Shown here: positions 27,821 through 37,357 of the stretch, piece after piece
Position numbering within the stretch: the first letter of the stretch is position 1
Layout of the letters: every line of letters begins with the position of its first letter
Assembly (NCBI RefSeq): GCF_900129315.1
Contig: NZ_FQUS01000019.1
Coordinates: 1 to 64,000, forward strand
Direction: 5' to 3'
Source: Fodinibius roseus
GTDB lineage: Bacteria; Bacteroidota; Rhodothermia; Balneolales; Balneolaceae
DNA length: 64,000 nucleotides
Notes under the pieces: generated by a model
The model's database searches: none
Told to the model about the DNA's origin: nothing
Seen by the model: only the letters and a program-made list of their open reading frames with translations
Translations under genes and position numbers: made by a program

Positions 27821-30316
27821 ATGCCAGGAACAGAGCCACAGGAAGAAAACAATGCCATTGATGAGACCAGCGACCGGAAACCTGATATAATCAGCCGTCA
27901 CCGGCCGGGGAGAGTCGTTAGTCATGAGCGCGGGGATCAACAACTTATTTTCAGGACCGAAAACAATGTCGAGCTGCAGATCCGGGTACAAACCCCGGAT
28001 ATCATACAACTCACCTATTTTCTGGTGGGCGATGTGCGGTCTGATTTTTCCTATGCCATTAATCCCGGTTTTGAGCCAGAGGATGTTGACCTGCAGTTTG
28101 AAGAGGACGAAGGCTATTTCCAGTTTTCTACCCCCCGGGTGAATGGTATTGTAACGAAAAAGAACCTGCTGGTTCACTTTTTTGATTCTGATGGAAACAT
28201 GCTCTGTGAGGACCAGCATGGGTTCTACCGGCGCGAAAGCCTGATGAAAGGTATTTCCGAGATAAAAGTGACCAAACAGGCCCCGGTCGGGGATCGTTTT
28301 TACGGGCTGGGCGACAAGGCCTACGAACAGAATTTACGGGGACGTGCTTTTGAGAATTGGAATACCGACGCCTATGCCTATGAAAGGGGCGAAGACCCGT
28401 TATATCGCAGTGTCCCCTTTTACGCGGCTCTGCATAACGGGCGCGCTTACGGCATTTTCTTTGATAATACCTACCGTACCCGCTTCAGCTTCGACCGTAA
28501 GGAAAACAACATAAGCAGCTTCTCTTCGGAGGGCGGGGTGATGAATTACTACTTTATCAACGGGCCGGGTCTTACCGATGTCACGGAGCGCTACACCCGC
28601 CTTACCGGCACGCCGGAGATGCCGCCGCTGTGGGCGCTGGGATACCACCAGTGCCGGTGGAGCTATTACCCCGAGTCGCGGGTCCGGGAACTGGCTGAAA
28701 CCTTTCGCGATAAGCGGATTCCCTGCGATGCGATCTATCTGGATATCGACTATATGGATAATTACCGGACGTTTACCTGGGATGCGGAGCTTTTTCCCGA
28801 TCCCGGGACGATGATCAGCGATCTGAGTGAGCAGGGCTTTGAAACCATCGTGATGATCAATCCCGGCGTAAAGGTGGACGAGGACTATTTTGTATATCAG
28901 CAGGGACTGGAGAACAACTACTTTTGTACGCGTCCCGACGGAGAGATTGTCATAGCTCCGGTTTGGCCCTCCCAGTGTACATTCCCCGACTTTACCCATC
29001 CTGAAGTACGCGATTGGTGGGGGAGCCTCTACGAGGATCTGATGGCCGAGAAGAACATCAGCGGTATCTGGAACGATATGAACGAACCGGCGGTCTTTGA
29101 AGTCGAGTCCAAAACCTTTCCCAACGACATCCGTCATCATTTCGACGGACATCCCTGCAGCCATAAAAAGGCCCACAACATCTATGGCATGCAGATGGCC
29201 CGGGCCTCGCTGGATGGAATGAAGAAGCACAATCCCGATAAACGCCCTTTTCTGCTTACCCGGGCTAATTTTGCGGGGGGACAACGTTATGCCGCGCTGT
29301 GGACCGGCGACAATATTGCCAGCTGGGATCACTTGAGGCTGGCCAATGAACAGTCGCTGCGGCTCAGCATTTCGGGATACTCGTTTGTGGGATCGGATGT
29401 GGGGGGATTCGTCGACAAGCCCAGCCCGGAGCTCTTCACCCGCTGGCTGCAGCTGGCCATTTTTCATCCGCTTTTCCGAAATCATACCATGGGATACAAT
29501 GTGGATGGGGCCGCCGCCGTTAAAAAAGAGGAAGTGGAGCTCCGAAAAGCCCAGGTCGATACCGACCAGGAACCCTGGATTTTCGGGGATAAATATACCG
29601 CCATTAACCGTTCCATTATCGAGTTGCGGTATCGATTGCTCCATTATCTTTACACGGCATTCTACAAATATATACGGGAGTATACACCCATCCTGCGTCC
29701 CCTCGGCTATTTCGACCAGAGGGATGAGGAGGCCCTTACAGAGAACGATGAATTCTTATTTGGAGATCACATCCTGGTTGCACCCGTCCTTGACAAGGGT
29801 AAGACCGAGGTTGAAACCTATTTCCCCGAAGGCCGCTGGTACGATTTCCGCACGAACCGGAGCTATGAGGGAACCCGGAAACATACGATCCCGGCGCCTC
29901 TGGAAGAGGTGCCCTTCTTTGTAAAAGGAGGGACTGTTTTGCCGCTGCGTGAGGTGATGCAGTATACCGGGGAACGGGAACCGGAATGGCTGGAGCTGAA
30001 TGCTTATTACAGCGAGTCACAGGCTGCCAGTCAGCTCTATGAAGATGCCGGGGAGGGCCATGAGTACCGGGACGGCAAGTACCGGCTTACCACATTTACG
30101 ATGAAATCCGATGATGAAAAGATGACGATTACAGCAGAACGGGAGGGCGCTTACCGTCCCTCTTACCTCCATACCAGGATTAATATTATCGGATTACCGT
30201 TTACCCCTTCGGCTGTCCAGCTGGATGGGGAGGAAAAACCGCTGCCCGAAGCATCAGGGGGGACCTATACGCTCGAGGTGTCCCCTGACTTTGAGCAGCT
30301 GGCGATACTGCGGTAA
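27821..30316 (+). CDS. Glycoside hydrolase family 31 alpha-glucosidase
   Basis: An 831-residue GH31 enzyme without a signal peptide, so probably cytoplasmic. An N-terminal beta-sandwich (about residues 1-240) precedes the TIM barrel, which carries the nucleophile Asp419 in GIWNDMNEPAVF and the likely acid/base Asp497 in WTGDNIASWDHL. The substrate-site stretches GYHQCRWSYYPESRVREL and FRDKRIPCDAIYLDIDYM are clear. C-terminal beta domains follow, with DHILVAPVLDKGKTEVE. It hydrolyses terminal alpha-linked glucose from oligosaccharides. It lies 91 bases behind glpD in the same orientation; a shared transcript is possible. Confidence 0.93.
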   Translation: MPGTEPQEENNAIDETSDRKPDIISRHRPGRVVSHERGDQQLIFRTENNVELQIRVQTPDIIQLTYFLVGDVRSDFSYAINPGFEPEDVDLQFEEDEGYFQFSTPRVNGIVTKKNLLVHFFDSDGNMLCEDQHGFYRRESLMKGISEIKVTKQAPVGDRFYGLGDKAYEQNLRGRAFENWNTDAYAYERGEDPLYRSVPFYAALHNGRAYGIFFDNTYRTRFSFDRKENNISSFSSEGGVMNYYFINGPGLTDVTERYTRLTGTPEMPPLWALGYHQCRWSYYPESRVRELAETFRDKRIPCDAIYLDIDYMDNYRTFTWDAELFPDPGTMISDLSEQGFETIVMINPGVKVDEDYFVYQQGLENNYFCTRPDGEIVIAPVWPSQCTFPDFTHPEVRDWWGSLYEDLMAEKNISGIWNDMNEPAVFEVESKTFPNDIRHHFDGHPCSHKKAHNIYGMQMARASLDGMKKHNPDKRPFLLTRANFAGGQRYAALWTGDNIASWDHLRLANEQSLRLSISGYSFVGSDVGGFVDKPSPELFTRWLQLAIFHPLFRNHTMGYNVDGAAAVKKEEVELRKAQVDTDQEPWIFGDKYTAINRSIIELRYRLLHYLYTAFYKYIREYTPILRPLGYFDQRDEEALTENDEFLFGDHILVAPVLDKGKTEVETYFPEGRWYDFRTNRSYEGTRKHTIPAPLEEVPFFVKGGTVLPLREVMQYTGEREPEWLELNAYYSESQAASQLYEDAGEGHEYRDGKYRLTTFTMKSDDEKMTITAEREGAYRPSYLHTRINIIGLPFTPSAVQLDGEEKPLPEASGGTYTLEVSPDFEQLAILR

Positions 30317-30482
30317 GTGTAAATTTTGAAGCAGTTTCCTGGCACGAAGTCCCAAATAACGGCATCCTTCGGGACCCCGTTCCCTGCGAGTGTCAAGTAC
30401 ACATAATTTCAAGATTAGTTTTTTGGCACAAAATTTAGAAATACGTAACCTGCCCGTAACCAATAGCCGGTAACTAAAACAC

Positions 30483-31856
30483 TCAGAGCAGGAACAGGCT
30501 CAACAGGAAAACCATCATAATGCCCGTGACACCTGCTACGGCTGAACCGATCGTCTGAAGGCGGTAGGCCTGGGAGACATTCATCCCTGAAAATTGGCTG
30601 ACCACCCAAAAATAGCTGTCATTGGCATGGGAAACGGTCATTGCCCCCGCCCCTATTGCAAGCGTCACCAGTACGGGACCGAGTCCCTCTGCCATTCCCG
30701 CCTCCGGCAGCAGCGGCAGCATGATAGAGGCACTGGTGATGATGGCTACCGTCGACGACCCCTGGGCCGTCTTGAGCGCAGCGGCAATCAGAAACGGGAG
30801 GAAAATGCCAATATTCCATTCTGCCAGCAGCTGTCCGAGGAAACCGCCGATCTCCGTAGCCCGGAGCACACTTCCGAAGGCTCCGCCCGCCCCCGTAATC
30901 AGGATGATCGTCCCGGCGCTCTTAAGTCCCTCTCCCACCCATTCGCCATAGACCCTGGATCCCCGCCGCTCCCGGTGTATGGTCCGGAATGCCAGAAAGA
31001 CCCCTATAATGAGTGCCGTATTGGGATCGCCCAGGAAATGAATGACCGCCGATCCCCAGCCTTCTCCAAGCGGTGCGGAAGGCAGAGCGGCGATCGATCC
31101 CAGGGCAATGAGCAGCATCGGGACCAAAATAGGGAGCAGAGCCGTTACGGGAGTAGGCTGATGGGCCCTTGAAGCGGGCTGCTCCGGGGTGGTCCCCTCC
31201 CCGCGGCGGCTGTCAGAGGTTACCGGTTCATCAGGATCGATATAGATTTGTCTGCCGATATAATTGGCAAATAAATACGTTACGAAAATTACAGGGATGG
31301 TTACGGCTATCCCCAGGAGAATGACGGACCCGATATCGGCCTCGAGGGTTCCGGCGGCGGCAATGGGGCCGGGCGTCGGCGGGATAAAGACATGCGTGGT
31401 ATAAAGTCCCATACTCAGGGCCACGGCAAAAGTAGCGAGCGACTGTTTGGTTTCGGAGGCAAGCGAACGGTTCAGCGGGGATAGAATGACAAAACCCGAA
31501 TCGCAGAAGACCGGAATAGAAACGATGGCTCCGGTGAGACTCATCGCCAGGGCCGACCGTGCCTTGCCGATGCCTCGTATTACCAGCTCGGCTATCACTT
31601 TTGTACTGCCGCTCTTCTCCAGCAGTGATCCGATGATCGTGCCGGCGGCAATGACAATACCGATGGAACCCAGCGTGCCGCCAAACCCATCGGTAATGGC
31701 CGTTACCGTCTCGGAGCCCGGCAGGCCGGAGAAAAGGCCAACCCCGAAGGCGGCCAGCAGCAGTGCCAGAAAGGGGTGCAGTTTCCACCGGGACGTACTT
31801 ACGACAATAAAGAGGATTGCTGCAATCAACAGTGCCGACAAGAAGTATCCGTACAT
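30483..31856 (-). CDS. GntP-family gluconate-type permease
   Basis: A 457-residue membrane protein with about 12-14 spans. Features of the gluconate:H+ symporter family are seen: GGTLGSIGIVIAAGTIIGSL in the first third, FCDSGFVILSPLN, HVFIPPTPGPIAAAGTL and, near the end, GAGAMTVSHANDSYFWVVSQF. It should import a sugar acid such as gluconate with protons, but members also carry glycerate and other hydroxy acids, so the substrate is uncertain. Genes for gluconate catabolism are not adjacent. It converges with the GH31 gene. Confidence 0.9.
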   Translation of the reverse strand: MYGYFLSALLIAAILFIVVSTSRWKLHPFLALLLAAFGVGLFSGLPGSETVTAITDGFGGTLGSIGIVIAAGTIIGSLLEKSGSTKVIAELVIRGIGKARSALAMSLTGAIVSIPVFCDSGFVILSPLNRSLASETKQSLATFAVALSMGLYTTHVFIPPTPGPIAAAGTLEADIGSVILLGIAVTIPVIFVTYLFANYIGRQIYIDPDEPVTSDSRRGEGTTPEQPASRAHQPTPVTALLPILVPMLLIALGSIAALPSAPLGEGWGSAVIHFLGDPNTALIIGVFLAFRTIHRERRGSRVYGEWVGEGLKSAGTIILITGAGGAFGSVLRATEIGGFLGQLLAEWNIGIFLPFLIAAALKTAQGSSTVAIITSASIMLPLLPEAGMAEGLGPVLVTLAIGAGAMTVSHANDSYFWVVSQFSGMNVSQAYRLQTIGSAVAGVTGIMMVFLLSLFLL

Positions 31857-32095
31857 AGTTGTTTTATTTAATTAAATGGCAACTGTTTTTATGATTGCTT
31901 TTATCGGTCAAAGCGTACCGTCCCCGGCAGATCTTATTTTATCCCGTTCCTGTGAACTTTTCACCGAATCACTATTATAACAAATTTTAATAAAAGCGCA
32001 ACCGTCGGTTACATTTTATGATCAGGTATAAATCCCGTACCTTTCAGCCGGTATTACACCAACCCCTTAATCCCGCCTGAAACTTTTAACGTTCC

Positions 32096-32554
32096 ATGAG
32101 AAATGACGACATAATACAGAGTATCCGCTATATGCTGGATCTGGATGATATTAAAATTGCCCATATCCTGAAATTGAGAGACTACGAACCCAAACGGGGA
32201 GAGGTGGCAGCTATTTTCGAGCCAGAGAATGAAAAGGAAAGTGACAGCAGTGATGAACTGATGGCCTATTTTCTCGACGGACTTATTTATTACAAGCGGG
32301 GAAAAAGCAAGGATCACCCACCGCGACCTATTAAAACACCGGTTACCAATAATATGGTGCTGAAGAAGATGAGGGTGGCCTTTAAACTTCGGGAAAAAGA
32401 CATGCACGATATTTTGGAGCGGGCCGGATTTTCGCTTTCCAAGCATGAAATGAGCGCCCTTTTTCGCCGCAAGGGACACAAAAACTACCGTGAATGCGGG
32501 GATCAGGTATTGCGCTATTTTTTGAAAGGACTGACGTTGAGCATTAGGAACTAG
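32096..32554 (+). CDS. DUF1456 family protein (YehS-like)
   Basis: A 152-residue soluble protein made of two related halves of about 65 residues: NDDIIQSIRYMLDLDD with a long acidic/basic helix region, then TNNMVLKKMRVAFKLREKDM with LFRRKGHKNYRECGDQVLRYFL. This duplicated pattern is DUF1456, of unknown molecular role. The last codons overlap one arm of an inverted repeat (32544-32559) whose partner lies just before the next gene. It probably forms its own transcription unit. Confidence 0.87.
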   Translation: MRNDDIIQSIRYMLDLDDIKIAHILKLRDYEPKRGEVAAIFEPENEKESDSSDELMAYFLDGLIYYKRGKSKDHPPRPIKTPVTNNMVLKKMRVAFKLREKDMHDILERAGFSLSKHEMSALFRRKGHKNYRECGDQVLRYFLKGLTLSIRN

Positions 32555-32559
32555 GAATT
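32544..32559 (+). repeat. Left arm of a 16-bp inverted repeat flanking 32.55-32.87 kb
   Basis: TTAGGAACTAGGAATT here is matched in inverse orientation by AATTCCTAATTCCTAA at 32853-32868 (15 of 16 bases). Each arm is itself a tandem of TAGGAA units. The arm covers the stop codon of the DUF1456 gene. Confidence 0.6.
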
Positions 32560-32878
32560 GCGAACTTTTTTATATTGTTTAGCCAGAATAATTCAACGAC
32601 GTAAAAAAATTCTTAATGATTTTTTGGCCTGTCATTTTATTACATTGATATTTGCGGCAGGACACTTAAAGGCTCTATATGTTAGTTCGGATGAACTGGA
32701 AGAGGAGATCAGCTACCCGCTTTGATCCGTATCTGCGATTGTATGAACGCTGGAAATATCAGAGAAATTACGGCTGCAAGAATTTATAGATTACCTATTA
32801 GTTACGTATTCATTGTGATTATAATTGACAGATTCCAATCAGGACGTATATTAATTCCTAATTCCTAATTAAAGTGCA
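32555..32878. other. Interval between DUF1456 gene and ettA
   Basis: A 324-base A/T-rich stretch bounded by the two arms of a 16-bp inverted repeat. The only open frame of note is a 36-codon one, ATG 32679 to TAG 32789, encoding a basic and aromatic peptide (starts MLVRMNWKRRSATRFDPYL); there is no ribosome-binding site, and I give it low weight. No RNA gene is recognised. Confidence 0.4.
32853..32868 (-). repeat. Right arm of the 16-bp inverted repeat
   Basis: AATTCCTAATTCCTAA, the inverse of the arm at 32544-32559 with one mismatch. It ends ten bases before the GTG start of ettA. Confidence 0.6.
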
Positions 32879-34549
32879 GTGAGTGATCAAAAAGTTATTT
32901 TTTCGATGGTTGGGGTCAGCAAGATTTACAAACCCAACAATTATGTACTTAAAGATATCTACCTTTCCTTCTTTTACGGCGCCAAGATCGGCGTGCTCGG
33001 CAATAACGGCTCCGGCAAAAGTACGCTGCTGAACATTATTGCCGGCAAAGACGAGGAGTACCTGGGCGAAGTGTCGCGCAATAAAGGCATTTCTTTCGAA
33101 ATGCTGCCCCAGGAGCCCAAACTGGATCCCGATAAAACCGTCAGGGAGATTGTGCAGGAAGGCGTGCAGGATCAAATCGATTTGCTGGCTGAATACGAGG
33201 AGGTGAATGCCGCCTTCGGAGATCCCGATGCCGACTTTGAGAAGCTGATTGCAAAGCAGGAGAAACTCCAGGAAAAGATTGAACAGCTCGGGGCATGGGA
33301 GCTCGACAGTAAACTCGAGCAGGCAATGGATGCCCTGCGCACCCCGCCGGCTGACACCCCGGTTGAAGTCCTATCCGGTGGTGAGGCTCGCCGCGTGGCG
33401 CTCTGCCGCATCTTACTGAAAAAGCCGGATGTCCTGCTCCTGGATGAGCCGACCAACCACCTGGATGCCGAGTCGGTGGCCTGGCTGGAACAGCACCTGG
33501 CCCGGTATGAAGGGACGGTCATCGCTGTTACCCACGATCGCTATTTCCTGGATAACGTAGCAGGATGGATTCTGGAACTCGATCGCGGTGAGGGCATCCC
33601 CTTTGAAGGGAACTACAGCTCATGGCTGCAACAGAAGAAGAAACGCCTGGAACAGGAAGAAAAGCAGGAATCCAAGCGGCAAAAAACTCTGCAGAAAGAG
33701 CTCGAATGGATTCAACAGAATCCTAAAGGCAAGCGGTCAAAAAGCAAAGCGCGTATCAATCAGTACGAAGAATTGCTGTCGGAAGAGCGCAGGAAACAGC
33801 GCGAGGATATGGAGATTTTTATTCCGGCCGGACCTCGACTCGGGGATAAAGTGATTGAAGCCCATGATGTATCCAAAGGCTACGACGACCGGCTCCTTAT
33901 TGAGGCCATGAACTTCAGCCTCCCGCCGGGAGGGATTGTGGGCGTTATTGGTCCCAACGGCGCCGGAAAGTCAACGCTCTTTAAGATGATCACCGGGGAA
34001 GAGGAACCCGACAGCGGTAGGATTGAGATCGGCGAAAGTGTGGAACTTGGGTATGTAAACCAGAAGCGTCCGCTGGACCCTGGAAAGACCATTTGGGAGG
34101 AAATATCAGATGGCAGGGAGGTCGTAAAGCTGGGCAATCGCGAAATTAATTCGCGGGCATATACGGCCCGTTTTAACTTCAGCGGGACCGATCAACAGAA
34201 ACAGTGCAGCGAAATTTCGGGTGGAGAACGTAACCGGGTGCACCTGGCCAAGATGCTGAAGCAGGAAGCAAATGTACTGCTGCTCGATGAGCCAACAAAT
34301 GATCTGGATGTGCATACCCTCCGGGCCCTGGAAGAGGCCCTGCTGGATTTTGCGGGCTGTGCCGTCGTAATCTCCCACGATCGCTGGTTCCTGGATCGCA
34401 TTGCCACGCACATGCTGGCTTTTGAGGGCAACAGCCAGGTGTACTGGTTTCATGGAAATTACTCGGAGTACGAAGAAAATCGTGAACAACGACTCGGGTC
34501 CAGGTATCACCCCGAGCGCGTGCAGTACAAAAAGCTGATGCGGGACTGA
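32879..34549 (+). CDS. ettA: Energy-dependent translational throttle protein EttA
   Basis: A 556-residue ABC-F protein with GTG start. It has two ATPase domains and no membrane part: Walker A GNNGSGKSTLL and GPNGAGKSTLF, signature motifs LSGGEARRVALCR and ISGGERNRVHLAK, Walker B VLLLDEPTNHLD and VLLLDEPTNDLD. The linker between them contains the charged P-site tRNA-interaction region (about residues 245-300, KGKRSKSKARINQYEELLS). Length and the opening of the protein match EttA, which binds the ribosomal E site and gates the first steps of elongation according to ATP/ADP ratio. Confidence 0.93.
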   Translation: MSDQKVIFSMVGVSKIYKPNNYVLKDIYLSFFYGAKIGVLGNNGSGKSTLLNIIAGKDEEYLGEVSRNKGISFEMLPQEPKLDPDKTVREIVQEGVQDQIDLLAEYEEVNAAFGDPDADFEKLIAKQEKLQEKIEQLGAWELDSKLEQAMDALRTPPADTPVEVLSGGEARRVALCRILLKKPDVLLLDEPTNHLDAESVAWLEQHLARYEGTVIAVTHDRYFLDNVAGWILELDRGEGIPFEGNYSSWLQQKKKRLEQEEKQESKRQKTLQKELEWIQQNPKGKRSKSKARINQYEELLSEERRKQREDMEIFIPAGPRLGDKVIEAHDVSKGYDDRLLIEAMNFSLPPGGIVGVIGPNGAGKSTLFKMITGEEEPDSGRIEIGESVELGYVNQKRPLDPGKTIWEEISDGREVVKLGNREINSRAYTARFNFSGTDQQKQCSEISGGERNRVHLAKMLKQEANVLLLDEPTNDLDVHTLRALEEALLDFAGCAVVISHDRWFLDRIATHMLAFEGNSQVYWFHGNYSEYEENREQRLGSRYHPERVQYKKLMRD

Positions 34550-34745
34550 ATGTAATTAGGAGTCGGGCATCTTTCTGGTTCTTTTATTTTTCAAAGGCTA
34601 CTTATGTCGACTGGTTTTAATCACTGAGTTACTATTGCTCACCGGTATTACACTTTATAAATGAGATGCCTCACCGCCGGGTGAAGCCGTTGGCATATGA
34701 GTTTTGATCTCCCGAAGTCATGTGCATTTGCCGGGATAGGATCTG

Positions 34746-36971
34746 TCAGGCCAGGATATTTTCATTGCCGGAATCAGCCACAAAAACACAGGCCGACTGC
34801 GTACGCTCTACGAAGAGTCGGAGTTCGTCCAGGTCGGGATCCTGGCGCAATCCCAAAAAGTCAACATCTGCCTGTGGAGCATTTTGGATGGCCTCTATAA
34901 AGGTACCGATCTCAACATGCGGTTGAACATCCGGGAGGCGGGCGACATCCAGCAGGTTTTCCAGGTAGTCATAGGCCTGTTCTACCTGTGATTCATCCAC
35001 CACTGTTATCATTCTCATGGTGGCATTCCAGTTCATTTTTAATTTGTAGGCCGTAAGCAGAGCCAAGTCAATATTTCCCAGCTCCATACTCAAATCCCAG
35101 TCGGGACTCCTTTCACGCATCCATACATTTACCGATGAACTTCGGCCAAGCTGTGCTATGGTATCCTCTACATAAAGCTGGATCCCCATATTATTTAACC
35201 TCGCCTGGTTGATGATAGAGTGAATTTCCCTGTCATATCTTTTATGATTCGGCAACCTCAGGAAGAGAATATTGGGCCTGAAAAATGTCCCCTGTAATGT
35301 TTGGAGTGAGTTTAATATCGCTTCTTCAAAATTATCGGAATCTATAACACTCCATCTTGCATATACGTTTTCTCTGCTAAATGACATGGCAAAATCCATC
35401 AGCGAATCCCTGAGTTCGCTATCATCTCCCGCTCCCGACAGCCCCACCAGCTTAACCGATCCCTTGGGATATACCAGGTTTCTGATAAGGCTAAAACTGC
35501 CGCGAAGTTCCCTTGCGCTGCGTACTGGCACGAGCAGATTTGCTTTCCATGCGCGCTCATTATTTTCCGGCAGAAGGGAAACGCGCTTCGCCGCCCACTC
35601 GGCCAGTGATACAAAAAGACCGCTTCTCATATCCCCATAGGGTACTTTTAGTTTTCTGTTGGTAAGATACAAATAGGTTAGAACCACAAACCCCATGGCA
35701 ATAAGCCCAAAAGTGGGATTAATGATGAACATGGTGAACAGGCATCCGGCTGTGCCTATGAACGGAACGAACCTCGGAATGCCGAACGTGGGACGAAAAC
35801 TGATCATGTTCATCCACTGCTCAACGAATACGACCAGATTTATCATCATATATGTAATAAGAAAAAACATCGTAATGAGCGGGGCGATGGTATTAAGGTC
35901 GCGAAGCAGCAGGGTGGCCAGGACAATGCCTCCGATCAGGAGAATAGCATTCCGGGGCTCGCCATTTTCTGACAATTTTGAGAATATTTCTCCACCGGGA
36001 AAAATACGATGATCGCCCAGAGCCTGTAAAATACGGGGCGCTCCCACAATGGATGCCAGTGCCGATGAAAAGGTGGCACCCAATAATCCGCCCAGAACAG
36101 CTGGTGCCCACAAGGCATAATCAATCATTACATTATAGTTGCTTACCAGCTCATCCACCGGGGCCACCCTTGCAAACCAATAACCCGAGGCCATATATAT
36201 AACATAACTAATGACGATTGCAGAGATGGTTCCCAAGGGGATACTTTTCTAGGGATCTTTGAGCTCTCCGGACATATTGGCCCCTGCCATAATCCCGGTT
36301 GCCGCGGGAAAGAGCACTGCAAATACCACCCAAAAGCTGACGCCCTCAAAACCATTCTCCGGGGCTCCGGGGAACTCTCCCCACCATTGAATACTATGTT
36401 CCATGGCGCCTGTAAAAACGGTGGCACCGACAGAAATCAATGCCCCGGCTATGACAGCCAGAATAATATACTGTATTCTGAAAGCCAGCCTGGCACTCAT
36501 AAATGCAATAACGAACAACGTTCCAAATACTACGAAGTCGACCACTATGGCATAGTGGGCCGGGAAGATATAGAGCCATCCCTCCCTGAAACCAAAGATG
36601 TACATGGTAATGGCGAAAGTCTGTGCGAGATACAGGGGAACGCCCACGCTGCCCCCCACCTCAAGACCGAGTGACTGTGAAATAATAGAATACGCTCCCC
36701 CCGCCTTTATGCGAATATTTGTAGTAATACACGACATCGAAAGGGCGGTAAAGGTGACGATAACAAAAGCAAGCGTAATAATAAGCCACCCGCCCAGCAG
36801 TCCGGCATTCCCGATCACCCATCCTTCCCGGAGGAAAAGAATCACGCCCAGTATGGTAAGAAGCGTAGGCACAAACACACCACCAAAGGTGCCGTACTTT
36901 TGCCGAACGCCGGATTTCTGCTCGTCAACCTGTTCTTGCAGGGTCGCCTCTTCGGTTATTTCATTACTCAT
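34746..36971 (-). pseudogene. Cation-chloride-cotransporter-like permease split by an in-frame amber codon
   Basis: Two open frames in the same reading frame are separated only by TAG at 36249-36251 (codon 241). The first (36971 to 36249, 240 aa) has about six spans and starts with FGGVFVPTLLTILGVILFLREGWV-type sequence typical of the SLC12/APC superfamily. It ends with ANMSGELKDP, and after the TAG the frame continues KSIPLGTISAIVISYVIYMA. Relatives have Gln here (DPQK), so one CAG to TAG change explains the break. The remainder (to 34746) has the other spans and a C-terminal cytosolic domain of about 300 residues. Restored length is 741 residues. Either a recent pseudogene, a sequence error or a readthrough site; the rest of the frame is intact. 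Confidence 0.8.
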
Positions 36972-37357
36972 GAGCGGTTGTTACCTTTTATAATAATCTT
37001 ACGAAGATATAAATATGATGCCAGGTGTTATTTATAGTAATGTACAAAAGAAAGGAGAAGTGAACGTATCATTATTTTGTTTAAAGTTACCCGAACAGAT
37101 TTTTTTTACCTGCCCGTCCGTTCGATGACTGGGTTGAAAAGACGGGATAATGAAATGTCATTTTAAAAAGAAAGTATTTTACTTTCATTTAGGGATTAGT
37201 TATTTACATTTCTGTTATTTTAAAGTTTTTTATAATAGCGATTTTGCGGAAAAGTACAAATAGCTTGTTGGTTTTTGATTGAAAATGCCTCGGTTTTTGA
37301 GCCTGGAAGACATCGAACAATTAACCCTTAAATGAATATCTAACGGAACTACGTTTT
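36972..37357. other. Divergent intergenic region between split permease and sodium symporter
   Basis: An A/T-rich interval of 386 bases with no gene. It holds a small perfect hairpin GAAAGTA-TTT-TACTTTC (37170-37186). Promoters for both neighbours must lie here; none matches a consensus well enough to be placed. Confidence 0.45.

Noticed and set aside
28400-29644. Minus-strand frame of about 410 codons opposite the GH31 gene
   Set aside because: Antisense to a catalytic region with clear GH31 motifs; reads as random protein.
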